Source of the DNA: Cyanobacteria bacterium REEB459
Lineage (GTDB): Bacteria; Cyanobacteriota; Cyanobacteriia; Phormidesmidales; Phormidesmidaceae
Assembly: GCA_018970085.1 (NCBI GenBank)
Contig: JAGWXD010000015.1
Coordinates: forward strand, 1-64,000
Length of the DNA: 64,000 bases
Direction of reading: 5' to 3'
Shown in pieces: positions 54,653 through 63,829 of the stretch. The notes under the pieces were generated by a model. It ran no database searches and had not been told where the DNA came from. It worked only from the letters and a program-made list of their open reading frames with translations. Position numbers and translations under genes: made by a program. How positions within the stretch are numbered: the stretch's first letter is position 1; each line of letters starts with the position of its first letter.

Positions 54653-55711
54653 CTAGCGAGTTTGCTGCCGCAGCCGCCAGCCAACATAACTGAGTAGGGC
54701 CGTTGCCCCCAGGGCATAGGCCAGGCCGCTGGGAATACCCGAGAAAGCCAGGGCCAAGCTGCCCACCCAAAGGGTCAAAATGTAGATAAACACCACCGTT
54801 ACCCGATGGGATAAACCAGCCTTTAACAGCCGGTGATGAAGATGGCGTTTATCTGCCACAAAGGGAGACTTGCCGGAGCGAATTCGGTCTACAATCACCG
54901 CCGACATATCTAAGATAGGGACCGCCAGAATCAGGTAAGGCAGGAGGACAGCAGCGGTGGTGACAATCTTAACTAATCCAATCACCCCAACTCCAGCCAG
55001 GGTGAAGCCCATAAAGTAAGCACCCCCATCTCCCATAAAAATTTTTGCCGGATTAAAGTTATAACGCAGAAAACCCAGGGCTCCTCCAGCCAGAGCCGCT
55101 GCAATTAAGGCAGCCGCCGGTTGGTTCATAAACAAGCAGACCACTAGCATAACGGCAGCGGCAATTCCTGAGACCCCAGCAGCCAGGCCGTCTAGGCCAT
55201 CAATCCAGTTGATAGCATTAGCCATGCCCACCAGCCAGATCACCGTAATGGGCAGACTAATAACCGCTGGCAGGGAAACCAGCCCGTAGAAGGGAATAGT
55301 CAGAAAGGTAATGCTGACCCCGACCTGCCAGGCCAGGGCTGACACCACCGACTGCATCACTAATCGGGTGAGGGGCGAAAGACCAAATAAATCATCAGTG
55401 AGGCCAATCAGGAAAAAGGCTAGCCCACCAATGGTGACCCCCCAAATTTGGTACTCCTCAGGTGGCGCCAGATGGTGCCCGCCGCTATCAAGAAAGCCCC
55501 CACTAAACCAAACCACCAGTAGGGCGATCAGGGTACCCAGAAAAATCGACACTCCCCCCAGGCGAACCATAGGCTTTTGGTGCACTTTGCGGCCCCCTGG
55601 CATATCCACCTGGCCGCTTTGCAGACCTAGCCGCCGCACAATCGGCGTGGTTACAAGGACGACCCCGGCAGAGATGAGGAATGCAAAAAAATGATGCAGA
55701 TGAAATGGCAT
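54653..55711 (-). CDS. WecA/MraY-family polyprenyl-phosphate sugar-1-phosphate transferase
   Basis: The 352-residue protein has about ten membrane spans and the family motifs: LGGVSIFLGT, GLTDDLFGLSPLTRL (catalytic Asp pair), NAINWIDGLDGLAAG, KIFMGDGGAYFMGF and KRHLHHRLLKAGLSH. The His-rich last motif matches WecA/TagO more than MraY. It probably transfers GlcNAc-1-P or a similar sugar to undecaprenyl phosphate, starting a surface polysaccharide. It is downstream of glyA. Confidence 0.9.
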   Translation of the reverse strand: MPFHLHHFFAFLISAGVVLVTTPIVRRLGLQSGQVDMPGGRKVHQKPMVRLGGVSIFLGTLIALLVVWFSGGFLDSGGHHLAPPEEYQIWGVTIGGLAFFLIGLTDDLFGLSPLTRLVMQSVVSALAWQVGVSITFLTIPFYGLVSLPAVISLPITVIWLVGMANAINWIDGLDGLAAGVSGIAAAVMLVVCLFMNQPAAALIAAALAGGALGFLRYNFNPAKIFMGDGGAYFMGFTLAGVGVIGLVKIVTTAAVLLPYLILAVPILDMSAVIVDRIRSGKSPFVADKRHLHHRLLKAGLSHRVTVVFIYILTLWVGSLALAFSGIPSGLAYALGATALLSYVGWRLRQQTR

Positions 55712-55930
55712 CTGAACTCCTAGCTGGAGAGACCCTGATATGACGACTTAGCCTGCTGTCAGGTAGCCCGATAGCTAGGCTGGAACCGGTGAGGTCAGGC
55801 AAAACCGGCGCTGCTGAGCTGCCCCCAAGGGCAGTCAAACCCCATGCAGATTATGACAGATGATACCGCCCTAAAGCCTAAATTCTGGCTATTCACCCCA
55901 ACCCGCCGCCGCCTAGCTCGACCAGCAGGG

Positions 55931-57214
55931 CTAGGCCAGGGCAGGCACTAATTCGGTGAGGTGGGCATAGAGGGGAAAGCCTTCGCACAGCGAGGCAACT
56001 CTCTTCAAGCACTGCTTTTCCATGGCTGAATCCAGGGGATTGAGGAGGCGATTGGCGATGATATCGGCAATCAGGGTAAATTCCTGGCTCCCCATACCCC
56101 GGCTGGTCATAGCCGGGGAGCCCAGGCGCAGCCCGCTGGTGACAAAGGGAGATTCAGGGTCGTAGGGCACGGTATTCTTATTGGCGGTGATATTAACGGT
56201 GCTGACCAGTTGGTCAGCCTGTTTACCGGTCATGCCAATGGAGCGCAGGTCCACCAGCACCAGATGGTTATCGGTGCCATTGGAGACAATCTTAAAGCCC
56301 CGATTTTGCAGCTGCCTAGCTAGAGCCTGGGCGTTTTCAATCACCTGGGCCGAATAGGTACGAAACTCGGGGCGCAAAGCCTCTCCAAAGGCCACGGCCT
56401 TAGCGGCAATGACATGTTCTAGGGGGCCCCCCTGGGTGCCCGGAAACACCGCCTTGTCAAATTGTTTACCCAGCTCGCTATCACGGGTCAAAATCAGTCC
56501 TCCCCGGGGGCCCCGCAGGGTTTTGTGGGTGGTGGTGGTCACGACGTCACAAAAGGGCAAGGGGTTGGGGTGTAAACCGGCGGCCACCAGTCCGGCAATG
56601 TGAGCAATATCTGCCATCAAGTAGGCGCCTACTTCATCGGCGATCGCCCTAAAGCGGCTGAAGTCAATCTGGCGAGGATAGGCTGAATAGCCACAAATAA
56701 TCAGCTTGGGACGATGTTCAAGGGCCAGGGCGCGAATTTGATCGAAGTCAAGCTGCTCTGTCTCCCGGTTGACCCCGTACTGGCAAACCTTAAACCACTT
56801 ACCAGAAACATTGACCGGGGAGCCGTGGGTGAGGTGCCCGCCATGGGATAGATCCATGCCCATGATGGTATCTCCGGGTTGGAGCAGGGCTAGAAAAACA
56901 GCGAAGTTAGCCTGGGCTCCAGAGTGGGGTTGGACGTTGGCATGGGCCGCCCCAAATAGTTGCTTAGCCCGATCAATGGCTAATTGTTCGGCTTCATCTA
57001 CAAAGCTGCACCCACCGTAGTAGCGCTTGTAGGGCAGGCCCTCAGCATACTTATTGGTCAGAACCGACCCCTGGGCCGCCATCACTGCCGCTGATGTGAA
57101 GTTTTCGCTAGCAATTAATTCCAAATGATCGCGCTGGCGTTGCAACTCCTGCTGCAAAATCTTAGCCAGTAAGGGGTCGGACTTAACTAAAAAATCAAAG
57201 TTGGTTTCAGGCAT
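55931..57214 (-). CDS. glyA: serine hydroxymethyltransferase
   Basis: The PLP enzyme interconverts serine and glycine with tetrahydrofolate. The 427-residue protein has [21 protein letters not shown], the PLP-binding Lys in [37 protein letters not shown] and [27 protein letters not shown]. Length is standard for bacteria. It is divergent from crtB over a 361-base spacer. Confidence 0.97.
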   Translation of the reverse strand: MPETNFDFLVKSDPLLAKILQQELQRQRDHLELIASENFTSAAVMAAQGSVLTNKYAEGLPYKRYYGGCSFVDEAEQLAIDRAKQLFGAAHANVQPHSGAQANFAVFLALLQPGDTIMGMDLSHGGHLTHGSPVNVSGKWFKVCQYGVNRETEQLDFDQIRALALEHRPKLIICGYSAYPRQIDFSRFRAIADEVGAYLMADIAHIAGLVAAGLHPNPLPFCDVVTTTTHKTLRGPRGGLILTRDSELGKQFDKAVFPGTQGGPLEHVIAAKAVAFGEALRPEFRTYSAQVIENAQALARQLQNRGFKIVSNGTDNHLVLVDLRSIGMTGKQADQLVSTVNITANKNTVPYDPESPFVTSGLRLGSPAMTSRGMGSQEFTLIADIIANRLLNPLDSAMEKQCLKRVASLCEGFPLYAHLTELVPALA

Positions 57215-57575
57215 AGGTAAGGCTCTTGGTGATAAGGGTGAATATAACTAGGGCCACCGGCAGCCGGGCCTCAGCTGGGGCCGATAGCAGAGCAGCCTAG
57301 CCGAAACTGAAAGGCTGACTGCGGTGGGATAGGCGGGCTAAAACCCAATAAAATGGCTAGGGAAACCTAGGGCCATAGGTTTATAACAGCAGAGGCTATT
57401 AAAATCTCCAAGGTCAGTGTTACAGTCTGTAACATATAATGTAATGCCATAACTGTGCTTTTATTCTATCGGTTCAGGCAGTTTTGTCGAAATCGGGTGC
57501 AGTTGTGAGAGTCTAGTTTAGGTAAATACACCTCTAGTCAGCTTAAGGTTTACCTTATTTAGGTTTGGAATATTA
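57215..57575. other. 361-bp divergent spacer between glyA and crtB
   Basis: No gene is seen. The right half carries a well-defined crtB promoter with an adjacent palindrome (57418-57440). The left half should hold the glyA promoter. Confidence 0.6.
57418..57440 (+). promoter_or_regulatory. crtB promoter with HLR1-like palindromic operator and TATAAT
   Basis: TGTTACAGTCTGTAACA (57418-57434) is a perfect palindrome with 8-bp arms. TATAAT (57435-57440) follows directly. The pair GTTACA and GTAACA at 10-bp spacing also fits the HLR1 element read by RpaB with two mismatches. No -35 box is seen. The crtB start lies 136 bases downstream of TATAAT. Confidence 0.6.
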
Positions 57576-58502
57576 ATGCTGCAATTGACTGATGCTGCCC
57601 CCGGCCAAACTCTCTCCTCGATTGAGGAGGCCTATGAATTATGTCGTCAGGTAACGGCTAAGTATTCCAAAACCTTTTATATGGGCACCCTGCTGATGGC
57701 TCCGGCTAAGCGGCGGGCGATTTGGGCGATTTATCTGTGGTGCCGGCGAACCGACGAATTGGTCGATGGACCCCAGGCCCAGTTTACCAGCGAGGCCACC
57801 CTGGACCGCTGGGAAGCCCGGCTAGAATCCCTCTTCTCTGGTTGCCCGGTAGATGACGAAGACGTGGCCCTGGTAGATACCCTGGAGCATTTCCCCCTGG
57901 ATATTCAGCCCTTCAGGGACATGATCGCAGGGCAGAGAATGGATTTGCGCCGCTCTCGCTACGATACCTTTACCGAGCTGGAACTCTATTGTTATCGGGT
58001 GGCGGGCACGGTGGGGCTGATGTCAACCACCGTTATGGGCGTTGACCCCCAGTTAAGAACCGCACCCTGGTGTAAGCACCATACCCTTGACCCTACCCGG
58101 GAAGCGATCGCCCTCGGTATTGCCAACCAGCTCACCAATATTCTTCGAGATGTGGGAGAAGATGCCCGCCGCGGCAGAATTTACCTGCCCCTAGAGGATC
58201 TGAACCGCTTTAATTATAGTGAGGCGGATTTAATGGCCGGGGTGATCGACGATCGCTGGTGTCGCCTGATGGCCTTTGAAATTGAGCGGGCCCGAGAGTT
58301 TTACCGCGCTGCCGAGGCCGGCATTAGCCTCCTTAGTCCTGACGCCCGCTGGCCGGTGTGGGCCGCCAGCGACCTTTACAAACAAATTCTCGACGTGATT
58401 GAACGTAATCACTACGATGTGTTTAATCGCCGCGCCTACGTCCCCTCCTGGCAGAAGTTGATTACCCTGCCGGGGGCGTTGCTCAAGGCTAAGGTGTTGT
58501 AA
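57576..58502 (+). CDS. crtB: phytoene synthase
   Basis: This enzyme condenses two geranylgeranyl diphosphates to phytoene, the first carotenoid step. The 308-residue protein has both Asp-rich motifs: RRTDELVDGP and NILRDVGEDARRGRIYLP. The N-terminal AYELCRQVTAKYSKTFY and ERAREFYRAAEAGISLL are also typical. The ATG at 57576 lies in the expected position. In many cyanobacteria crtB follows the desaturase gene crtP; here it is not so, and trmFO starts six bases after the crtB stop codon on the same strand. Confidence 0.96.
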   Translation: MLQLTDAAPGQTLSSIEEAYELCRQVTAKYSKTFYMGTLLMAPAKRRAIWAIYLWCRRTDELVDGPQAQFTSEATLDRWEARLESLFSGCPVDDEDVALVDTLEHFPLDIQPFRDMIAGQRMDLRRSRYDTFTELELYCYRVAGTVGLMSTTVMGVDPQLRTAPWCKHHTLDPTREAIALGIANQLTNILRDVGEDARRGRIYLPLEDLNRFNYSEADLMAGVIDDRWCRLMAFEIERAREFYRAAEAGISLLSPDARWPVWAASDLYKQILDVIERNHYDVFNRRAYVPSWQKLITLPGALLKAKVL

Positions 58503-58508
58503 TCACTG

Positions 58509-59897
58509 ATGGTAACCTTAAGCGAACCGATTCAGGTGATTGGCGGCGGCCTGGCTGGTACTGAAGCCGCCTGGCAGATCGCCCAGGCGGGTCTACCTGT
58601 GATTCTCTGGGAAATGCGCCCCCTCACCCCATCTCCGGCCCACCATAGCGAAGAACTGGCGGAGTTGGTGTGTAGCAATTCCTTTGGCGCCCAGGCCAGC
58701 GATCGGGCCTCGGGGCTACTGCAAGAAGAGCTGCGACGCCTGGGGTCAGTGGTGATTGCCAAGGCCGACCAGCATCAGGTGCCGGCGGGAGCCGCCCTGG
58801 CAGTGGACCGGGCCCTGTTTAGCCGGGACCTGACCCTCACCCTGGAGCGCCATCCGCTGATTCAGTTACGCCGCCAGGAGGTCACCCAGATCCCCTGCGC
58901 TGGTCTGGTGGTGCTAACTACCGGCCCCCTCACAAGCCCCGCTCTGGCTGCCCAGTTGCAGCACTTTACTGGCGAAGCCTACATGAGCTTCTTTGATGCC
59001 GCCAGTCCGATCGTGGTGGGAGACAGCATTGATCGATCAGTGGCCTTTATGGCATCCCGCTACGATCGCGGTGAGGCCGCCTATTTAAATTGCCCCATGG
59101 ATCGGCAACAGTACCAACAGTTTCGTGCGGCCCTTTGTCAGGCTGAGCAGGCCGAATTAAAAGAGTTTGAACGGGAAACCGCTAAATTTTTCGAAGCCTG
59201 TCTGCCGATCGAGGAAATGGCTCGACGGGGAGAAGACACCATGCGCTACGGCCCCCTCAAACCAGTGGGGCTGTTTGATAGTCGCCTGGGGGATTTTCAA
59301 GACCCTGCCAACCGCTGCCACCGCCCCTATGCGGTGGTACAGCTGCGCCAGGAAGACCGCCACGGCCAGCTGTGGAACATGGTGGGGTTTCAAACCAATC
59401 TCCGCTGGGGTGAACAGCAGCGGGTATTTCGCCTGATTCCGGGCCTAGAAAAGGCAGAGTTTGTGCGCATGGGGGTGATGCACCGCAACACCTTTCTCAA
59501 CTCTCCCCAACTTTTGGCAGCAACCCTACAGTTCAAAACCCGCCCGCATCTGCTGGCTGCCGGGCAGTTGGTGGGTACCGAGGGCTATGGGGCGGCGGTG
59601 GCCGGTGGCTGGCTAGCGGGCACCAATGCCGCCCGTTTGGCCCTGGGGCAACCGCCCCTGAGCCTGCCTCCCACCACCATGATGGGTGCCCTGATGCACT
59701 TCATTAGCGCTTCGGAGGCAAAACATTTTCAACCCATGCCCCCTAACTTTGGGATTTTTCCGCCCTTGGAAGAAAAAATTCGCAACAAGCGACAGCGCTA
59801 TGGCGGCTATCGCGATCGCAGCCTCAGGGACTTGCAGAACTGGATTGTAGACCATGATCTGCCCCCGGTCCGGCAGCCCATGGCAGCGGTGGGATAG
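58509..59897 (+). CDS. trmFO: methylenetetrahydrofolate-tRNA-(uracil54-C5)-methyltransferase
   Basis: TrmFO makes ribothymidine 54 in the tRNA T loop using FAD and methylene-tetrahydrofolate. The 462-residue protein has an FAD-binding start ([21 protein letters not shown]), [24 protein letters not shown] with a catalytic-type Cys, and [24 protein letters not shown]. It follows crtB by six bases, so transcription is probably shared, although the functions are unrelated. Confidence 0.96.
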   Translation: MVTLSEPIQVIGGGLAGTEAAWQIAQAGLPVILWEMRPLTPSPAHHSEELAELVCSNSFGAQASDRASGLLQEELRRLGSVVIAKADQHQVPAGAALAVDRALFSRDLTLTLERHPLIQLRRQEVTQIPCAGLVVLTTGPLTSPALAAQLQHFTGEAYMSFFDAASPIVVGDSIDRSVAFMASRYDRGEAAYLNCPMDRQQYQQFRAALCQAEQAELKEFERETAKFFEACLPIEEMARRGEDTMRYGPLKPVGLFDSRLGDFQDPANRCHRPYAVVQLRQEDRHGQLWNMVGFQTNLRWGEQQRVFRLIPGLEKAEFVRMGVMHRNTFLNSPQLLAATLQFKTRPHLLAAGQLVGTEGYGAAVAGGWLAGTNAARLALGQPPLSLPPTTMMGALMHFISASEAKHFQPMPPNFGIFPPLEEKIRNKRQRYGGYRDRSLRDLQNWIVDHDLPPVRQPMAAVG

Positions 59898-60023
59898 GCA
59901 ATGGCCATCACCAGGGTGACTGGCTCCGCCGCCCTCCAACCTGTCTACAGCTATTGGCGGTAGGCCTTGACTATAATTAAGGGAAACCTATAATAAGATT
60001 AAAAACAGGTTAAGAAGACTGTC

Positions 60024-60272
60024 GTGACTAACTCCCCTTCATCTCCAGACTACTCCGATCTCGATGCTTTTCTCTGTCCGCGTAGCCGTTACTACGGCCA
60101 GTTTTCTCCTCAAAGACTGACCTTCAACGCCAACCTGCAAGAGTTTGCCCACCGGGTTAGTTACATCTCGGGGTTGCAAACCGGTGGCAAGCTCTCCTCT
60201 GAAGACGCCTATCAACAGATTAGGGGGCTATACAAGCAATTAAAGCAGAGCAAAAAAGGGCTGGAACTCTAA
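60024..60272 (+). CDS. small conserved cyanobacterial protein, DUF7219-like
   Basis: The 82-residue protein has DLDAFLCPRSRYYGQFSPQRLTFNANLQEFAHRVSYISGLQTGGKLS, then a helical end (EDAYQQIRGLYKQLKQSKKGLEL). The SRYYG-F-P-LTFNANLQEFA pattern fits a widespread cyanobacterial family that I tentatively equate with DUF7219. The start is GTG at 60024. A hairpin with a short T run follows. The function is unknown. Confidence 0.75.
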   Translation: MTNSPSSPDYSDLDAFLCPRSRYYGQFSPQRLTFNANLQEFAHRVSYISGLQTGGKLSSEDAYQQIRGLYKQLKQSKKGLEL

Positions 60273-60284
60273 TCCTGCCCCCAA

Positions 60285-60325
60285 CCCTGGAGCCGACCGC
60301 CTATCGCGGCCAACTCCAGGGCTTT
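60285..60325 (+). terminator. hairpin terminator after the DUF7219-like gene
   Basis: CCCTGGAG (60285-60292) pairs exactly with CTCCAGGG (60314-60321), followed by CTTTT. It probably ends the plus-strand transcript ahead of the convergent phoX gene. Confidence 0.6.
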
Positions 60326-60341
60326 TGAGGCCGGGGAGCGA

Positions 60342-62552
60342 CTAGGCTAGGGGCTTACCATCTAGCCGCCGAATTGCCACCACCGCTGGGCGGGGGGCCG
60401 CATTGGCGGTCTTAGCAGGCCAATTAGAGCCGACCGGTACCTGGCGTTCTTGAATAAACTGAGCACCGTCGGTGGTTTTCATCGCAAAGGTGCGAGTTTC
60501 GGTAGCCATATTCTTACGCACGCCATTCACTTCCCCAGGGTGCTGGGCCGAGATAAACAGGGTCTCCATATCCTGGGTCATGAAGGGACCGGTCATTTCT
60601 GCCTCCATGGGGCCGTAGCCAAAGGCAAAGGTCTTGCCTGCGTGTCTGCCCCGCAGCGGCATATACCAGATGGCATTGTTACCAAACAAGCCCCGCAGGT
60701 TAGACTGGCTAACCGGCTTACCTTCTTTGTCAACGCGACTGGGAATGGCCTTGTTGAGCTTGTCTGAAGACATGTCGTTTACCATCCACAAGTTGCCACT
60801 GGCGTCGACCTCCAGGTTGTCGGGGTTAGCAAAACCCAGACCGCCTTCAGCCGGTTCGCCACCGGCGTGGAGAACATCCCAACGGAAGCTCATGGCTCCG
60901 GCGTTTTTGCCGTCTTCCATCAGCTTCACAATCCAGCCGTACTCATAGGCGGTTTCTCCCCTGGGGCCTTTGAAGACAGCCTTGTTGGGGCCACCGTCGC
61001 TACTGCTGGAACTGCCGGAGGTAAAGGTAATAAACAGGGTGCCATCGGCGGCGATATCGGTATCCTCTGGACGGGCGGTATGGGTAGCTCCCGCTGCATT
61101 GGCGGCAAAGTGGGCATCAATTAGAATTGCCCCCTGTTGCTCCATGGCGTTACCGGTGTACAGATCGCCCAGGGTCTTAAATTGGGCCTTGAAGGCGGCG
61201 ATTTTCTCGTCGCTATCAATCTTGAGGACGCCGCCATCGGGGCGCTTGGGTAGGGTCACCATGCCGCCAACCACCTGGCTGGGTAGGTCGGGATTGACCG
61301 GGGTATCGGCCTTTAGGGGAATCCAGCGACCGGTACCGTCGGGGTTAAACTTGGCGGCGTAGAGCATGCCATCTTCTAGTAAGCGGGAGTTGGCCTTGTC
61401 CTTGGGATTTTTAACCGTAGCGGTGCTGACAAACTTGTACAGGTGCCCCCCCCGGCGATCGCAACCCGAATACATAGCCAGCTTTTGATTGGCCACCGCT
61501 CGAATCGCCACCGCCTCATGGCGAAACCGCCCCAGCCAGGTGTGCTTGGTGCCGTAGTCCTTGAGATTAGCGGGGTCTACCTCTACCACCCAACCGTATT
61601 TATTACCGGCTAGGCCCAGAGCACTCCCTAGCCCGGCTGTGTCATCGGGTTCTAGCTTAAAGGGTTTTTTGGTCGGACTGAGGGAGGTGCCATCGCTATG
61701 GACCCCTTCTGGAACAAAGGACTGGTAGTTCTCTTCGGCGCTCAACATGGTGCCCCAGGGGGTGGTGCCGCCGGAGCAGTTGCTGAAGGTGCCTATGATG
61801 CGATCGCCCAGTTTATCGGTATAGCCCGCCCCGCTGGTCTTGCGGAACACCGCCGTCGCCGGCCCGGTGGATTTCAGATAGCGGCCATCCTTGAGGCCAG
61901 AAATACCCGTAATACGGCGATCGGTGCGGCCCTGAATACGCTCCCAGCTACCATTGGCGGTTTTACGTACCGAAATCACCCCAATACCCATGTCAACCAG
62001 GGCTTCTTCGGCGATCGCCTGAATTTGACCCTTAAGGGGATCACCGTTAGGCAAACTATAGACATCAATGCCGTCATCCCCCGCTGCCTTTACCGCCGCC
62101 TTAACCGCGTCAAAGGGCAGGGTTTTGCCGAGCACCTCGCTGTAGGTAGCCATCCAGGTCGAGGCGCTAACGTATTCAAAGTTAACCCCCAGGTAACCCT
62201 GACCCGGAGCAGTTTCCACGTAGGAGAGGTAGTCGTTGTTATAGCCGAAACGAGAGTCACCCACCGGGTCTCCCCAGGCGGCAATAACGTTGTAGGTGTA
62301 GCCCTGGGGCAGTACCAGGTCATCAACCAGTTTAAAGGTGGCATATTCAGCGGCTTGGCGATCCAGGCCAATACCCGCTGAACTCAAGGGCATGGGCAAC
62401 TTCACTGGGTTAAAAGCCAACTGGGGACTGGTGGCAGCGCTGGCGGCATCCAAACCCAGGGGACTGCCTGATTGGCCGGGTAAGGAGCCGAGGGCGACCG
62501 TACCAGCGGTGGCCCCAAAGAAGACCAGGACTTGTCTGCGGCTTAGGCTCAT
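60342..62552 (-). CDS. phoX: PhoX-type alkaline phosphatase (DUF839 family)
   Basis: PhoX-like enzymes release phosphate from organic esters outside the cytoplasm using Fe and Ca. The 736-residue protein starts with a twin-arginine signal (LSRRQVLVFFGATAGTVAL). Conserved propeller motifs follow: WGDPVGDSRFGYNNDYLSYV, NCSGGTTPWGTMLSAEENYQ, RFRHEAVAIRAV and PDNLEVDASGNLWMVNDM. The length fits large cyanobacterial members. A CTTAACCT-like array lies upstream, consistent with phosphate control as for pstS. Confidence 0.88.
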   Translation of the reverse strand: MSLSRRQVLVFFGATAGTVALGSLPGQSGSPLGLDAASAATSPQLAFNPVKLPMPLSSAGIGLDRQAAEYATFKLVDDLVLPQGYTYNVIAAWGDPVGDSRFGYNNDYLSYVETAPGQGYLGVNFEYVSASTWMATYSEVLGKTLPFDAVKAAVKAAGDDGIDVYSLPNGDPLKGQIQAIAEEALVDMGIGVISVRKTANGSWERIQGRTDRRITGISGLKDGRYLKSTGPATAVFRKTSGAGYTDKLGDRIIGTFSNCSGGTTPWGTMLSAEENYQSFVPEGVHSDGTSLSPTKKPFKLEPDDTAGLGSALGLAGNKYGWVVEVDPANLKDYGTKHTWLGRFRHEAVAIRAVANQKLAMYSGCDRRGGHLYKFVSTATVKNPKDKANSRLLEDGMLYAAKFNPDGTGRWIPLKADTPVNPDLPSQVVGGMVTLPKRPDGGVLKIDSDEKIAAFKAQFKTLGDLYTGNAMEQQGAILIDAHFAANAAGATHTARPEDTDIAADGTLFITFTSGSSSSSDGGPNKAVFKGPRGETAYEYGWIVKLMEDGKNAGAMSFRWDVLHAGGEPAEGGLGFANPDNLEVDASGNLWMVNDMSSDKLNKAIPSRVDKEGKPVSQSNLRGLFGNNAIWYMPLRGRHAGKTFAFGYGPMEAEMTGPFMTQDMETLFISAQHPGEVNGVRKNMATETRTFAMKTTDGAQFIQERQVPVGSNWPAKTANAAPRPAVVAIRRLDGKPLA

Positions 62553-62656
62553 CTGTAGGTTGAATCCTTATTCAAATAGAAACATTAGGGGGGTAATGAT
62601 TGAAAGAGGGACTGATCCGCTCAAGGTTCCACCCTTATTTTCAGTATTGAGGGGTT

Positions 62657-62686
62657 CTTTAAAGCCCGGCTTAAGACCAGGTAATG
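62657..62686 (-). promoter_or_regulatory. candidate Pho box upstream of phoX
   Basis: On the minus strand, CATTACCT (62679-62686) and CTTAAGCC (62668-62675) each match CTTAACCT at 6 of 8 positions, at exact 11-bp spacing. A weak third unit, CTTTAAAG, occupies 62657-62664. The array is 105-134 bases before the phoX ATG. It is weaker than the pstS site. Confidence 0.4.
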
Positions 62687-62756
62687 GCCAGCCTAAGACC
62701 TCTGGACATGTCTGCAAAGGTTGACCGTCAATCTGCCGGCTCTAATTAAAGTCAGA

Positions 62757-62802
62757 TTAAAAAAACAACCGGGGCCAGAAAGGTTTCTTTCTGGCCCCGG
62801 TT
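62757..62802 (-). terminator. intrinsic terminator after rbcS
   Basis: A perfect 16-bp stem (62767-62782 with 62787-62802, GC-rich, ending AACCGGGG/CCCCGGTT) with a GTTT/AAAC loop is followed on the minus strand by TG and seven T residues. It is a textbook rho-independent terminator for the rbcL-rbcX-rbcS operon. Confidence 0.93.
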
Positions 62803-62831
62803 AGGGCTACTACCGATGGCTATCGCCAGAA

Positions 62832-63182
62832 TTAATATCGATAGGTGCTGGTGCTACTGGCGCCGGGCTTGTGCACAATGAAACTCAAGACCTGACATTG
62901 TTTGACGTTGTCAAAGCCCACCACCCGGATATAGCAGTTGGAGTATTCCGAACGGCAAGCCTGCACTTCACTCAAGACTTCCTGGGTGGAACTGGCGTTG
63001 AACAGAGGCAGTTTCCACATGGTCCAGTAGTAGACCTCAGGATCGGAGTTTTCGTTGAACTCCACGGCGGGAATAAAGCCCATTTTTAAAATGTAGGCAA
63101 TTTGCCGTTCAATCTGGGCATCGGTTAAGGCCGGCAGGTAAGACAGGGTCTCAAACCGACGCTCTTTAGGCAGAGTTTTCAT
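62832..63182 (-). CDS. rbcS: RuBisCO small subunit
   Basis: Eight small subunits cap the form I RuBisCO octamer that fixes CO2. The 116-residue protein starts [21 protein letters not shown] and contains [65 protein letters not shown]. All are standard for cyanobacterial form IB. It is third in the rbcL-rbcX-rbcS operon, 56 bases after rbcX, and is followed by a strong terminator. Confidence 0.98.
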   Translation of the reverse strand: MKTLPKERRFETLSYLPALTDAQIERQIAYILKMGFIPAVEFNENSDPEVYYWTMWKLPLFNASSTQEVLSEVQACRSEYSNCYIRVVGFDNVKQCQVLSFIVHKPGASSTSTYRY

Positions 63183-63238
63183 GGTTCCTCGCTTAGATAA
63201 AGGATGGGAGGTCGATGGGTATCGACGGTACAGCGCTA

Positions 63239-63658
63239 TCAGTCAGGGGCATCGGGGGGGAAGGCGGCCGGGGAATCCTGAGGTTGCTCAGGTTCGCCAT
63301 CTAGGCTGGGTTCTCCTCCCCCCAGGCGGGTAAGGCGCTCTAGGTGCTGGCGGCGATGGTCTGTATTGGCCTGTTGAATACCGGTGACTACCATTTCTGG
63401 CAAAAATTCACAGATATCCTCAGCAATATGTTGCCTCACCGTCATAATTCGCATGGCTAGATCAGCCCGTTCCTGCAGCAGAGTCTTTAGATAGGTCTCG
63501 CCATCTTGCAACGCTGCCTGGGTGGAAAAGCTGTTAAGCCAGTAGGCCTCAGCGGGATTGGTCTCCTTAAGCTGACCCAGGACTGTTTTGACAGCCTGAA
63601 AGGTCAGGTAGCTAGTGATCACCCTGGCGGTGTCTTTAGCTGCTTGCTTAAAGTCCAT
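63239..63658 (-). CDS. rbcX: RuBisCO assembly chaperone RbcX
   Basis: RbcX binds the RbcL C-terminal tail and aids assembly of the L8 core. The 139-residue protein has the helical family pattern: [37 protein letters not shown], and [25 protein letters not shown]. The C-terminal tail is acidic and Pro-rich. It sits between rbcL and rbcS, the usual place. Confidence 0.96.
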   Translation of the reverse strand: MDFKQAAKDTARVITSYLTFQAVKTVLGQLKETNPAEAYWLNSFSTQAALQDGETYLKTLLQERADLAMRIMTVRQHIAEDICEFLPEMVVTGIQQANTDHRRQHLERLTRLGGGEPSLDGEPEQPQDSPAAFPPDAPD

Positions 63659-63802
63659 GGGTATGTTCCAAGGGCTGACCTGAACCCACCGGGTCGGTTG
63701 GTAGCCTGATTTAAGCCGGAAGCCTGGGTAGACTTCCCTAACCTAGGCCGTCATTCTGGCGATCGCCAGGAGCGGCAACTACCGACCGATGCCCAGCCAT
63801 GG

Positions 63803-63823
63803 AAAACAGGAGAGCGACTCCTG
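63803..63823 (-). terminator. short hairpin with T run between rbcL and rbcX
   Basis: On the minus strand CAGGAG, a 5-base loop and CTCCTG are followed by TTTT, starting seven bases after the rbcL stop. The stem is only 6 bp, so it is likely a partial terminator or processing site that keeps rbcX below rbcL. Confidence 0.5.
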
Positions 63824-63829
63824 GCCACC

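Noticed and set aside
57418-57440. NtcA site in the crtB promoter
   Set aside because: The palindrome does not have GTA-N8-TAC spacing and sits directly against the -10 box rather than about 22 bases upstream.
61698-62381. 227-codon open frame antisense to phoX
   Set aside because: It is fully contained within the phoX coding region, shows no recognisable motif and has no start context. Long antisense frames are expected in G+C-rich genes.
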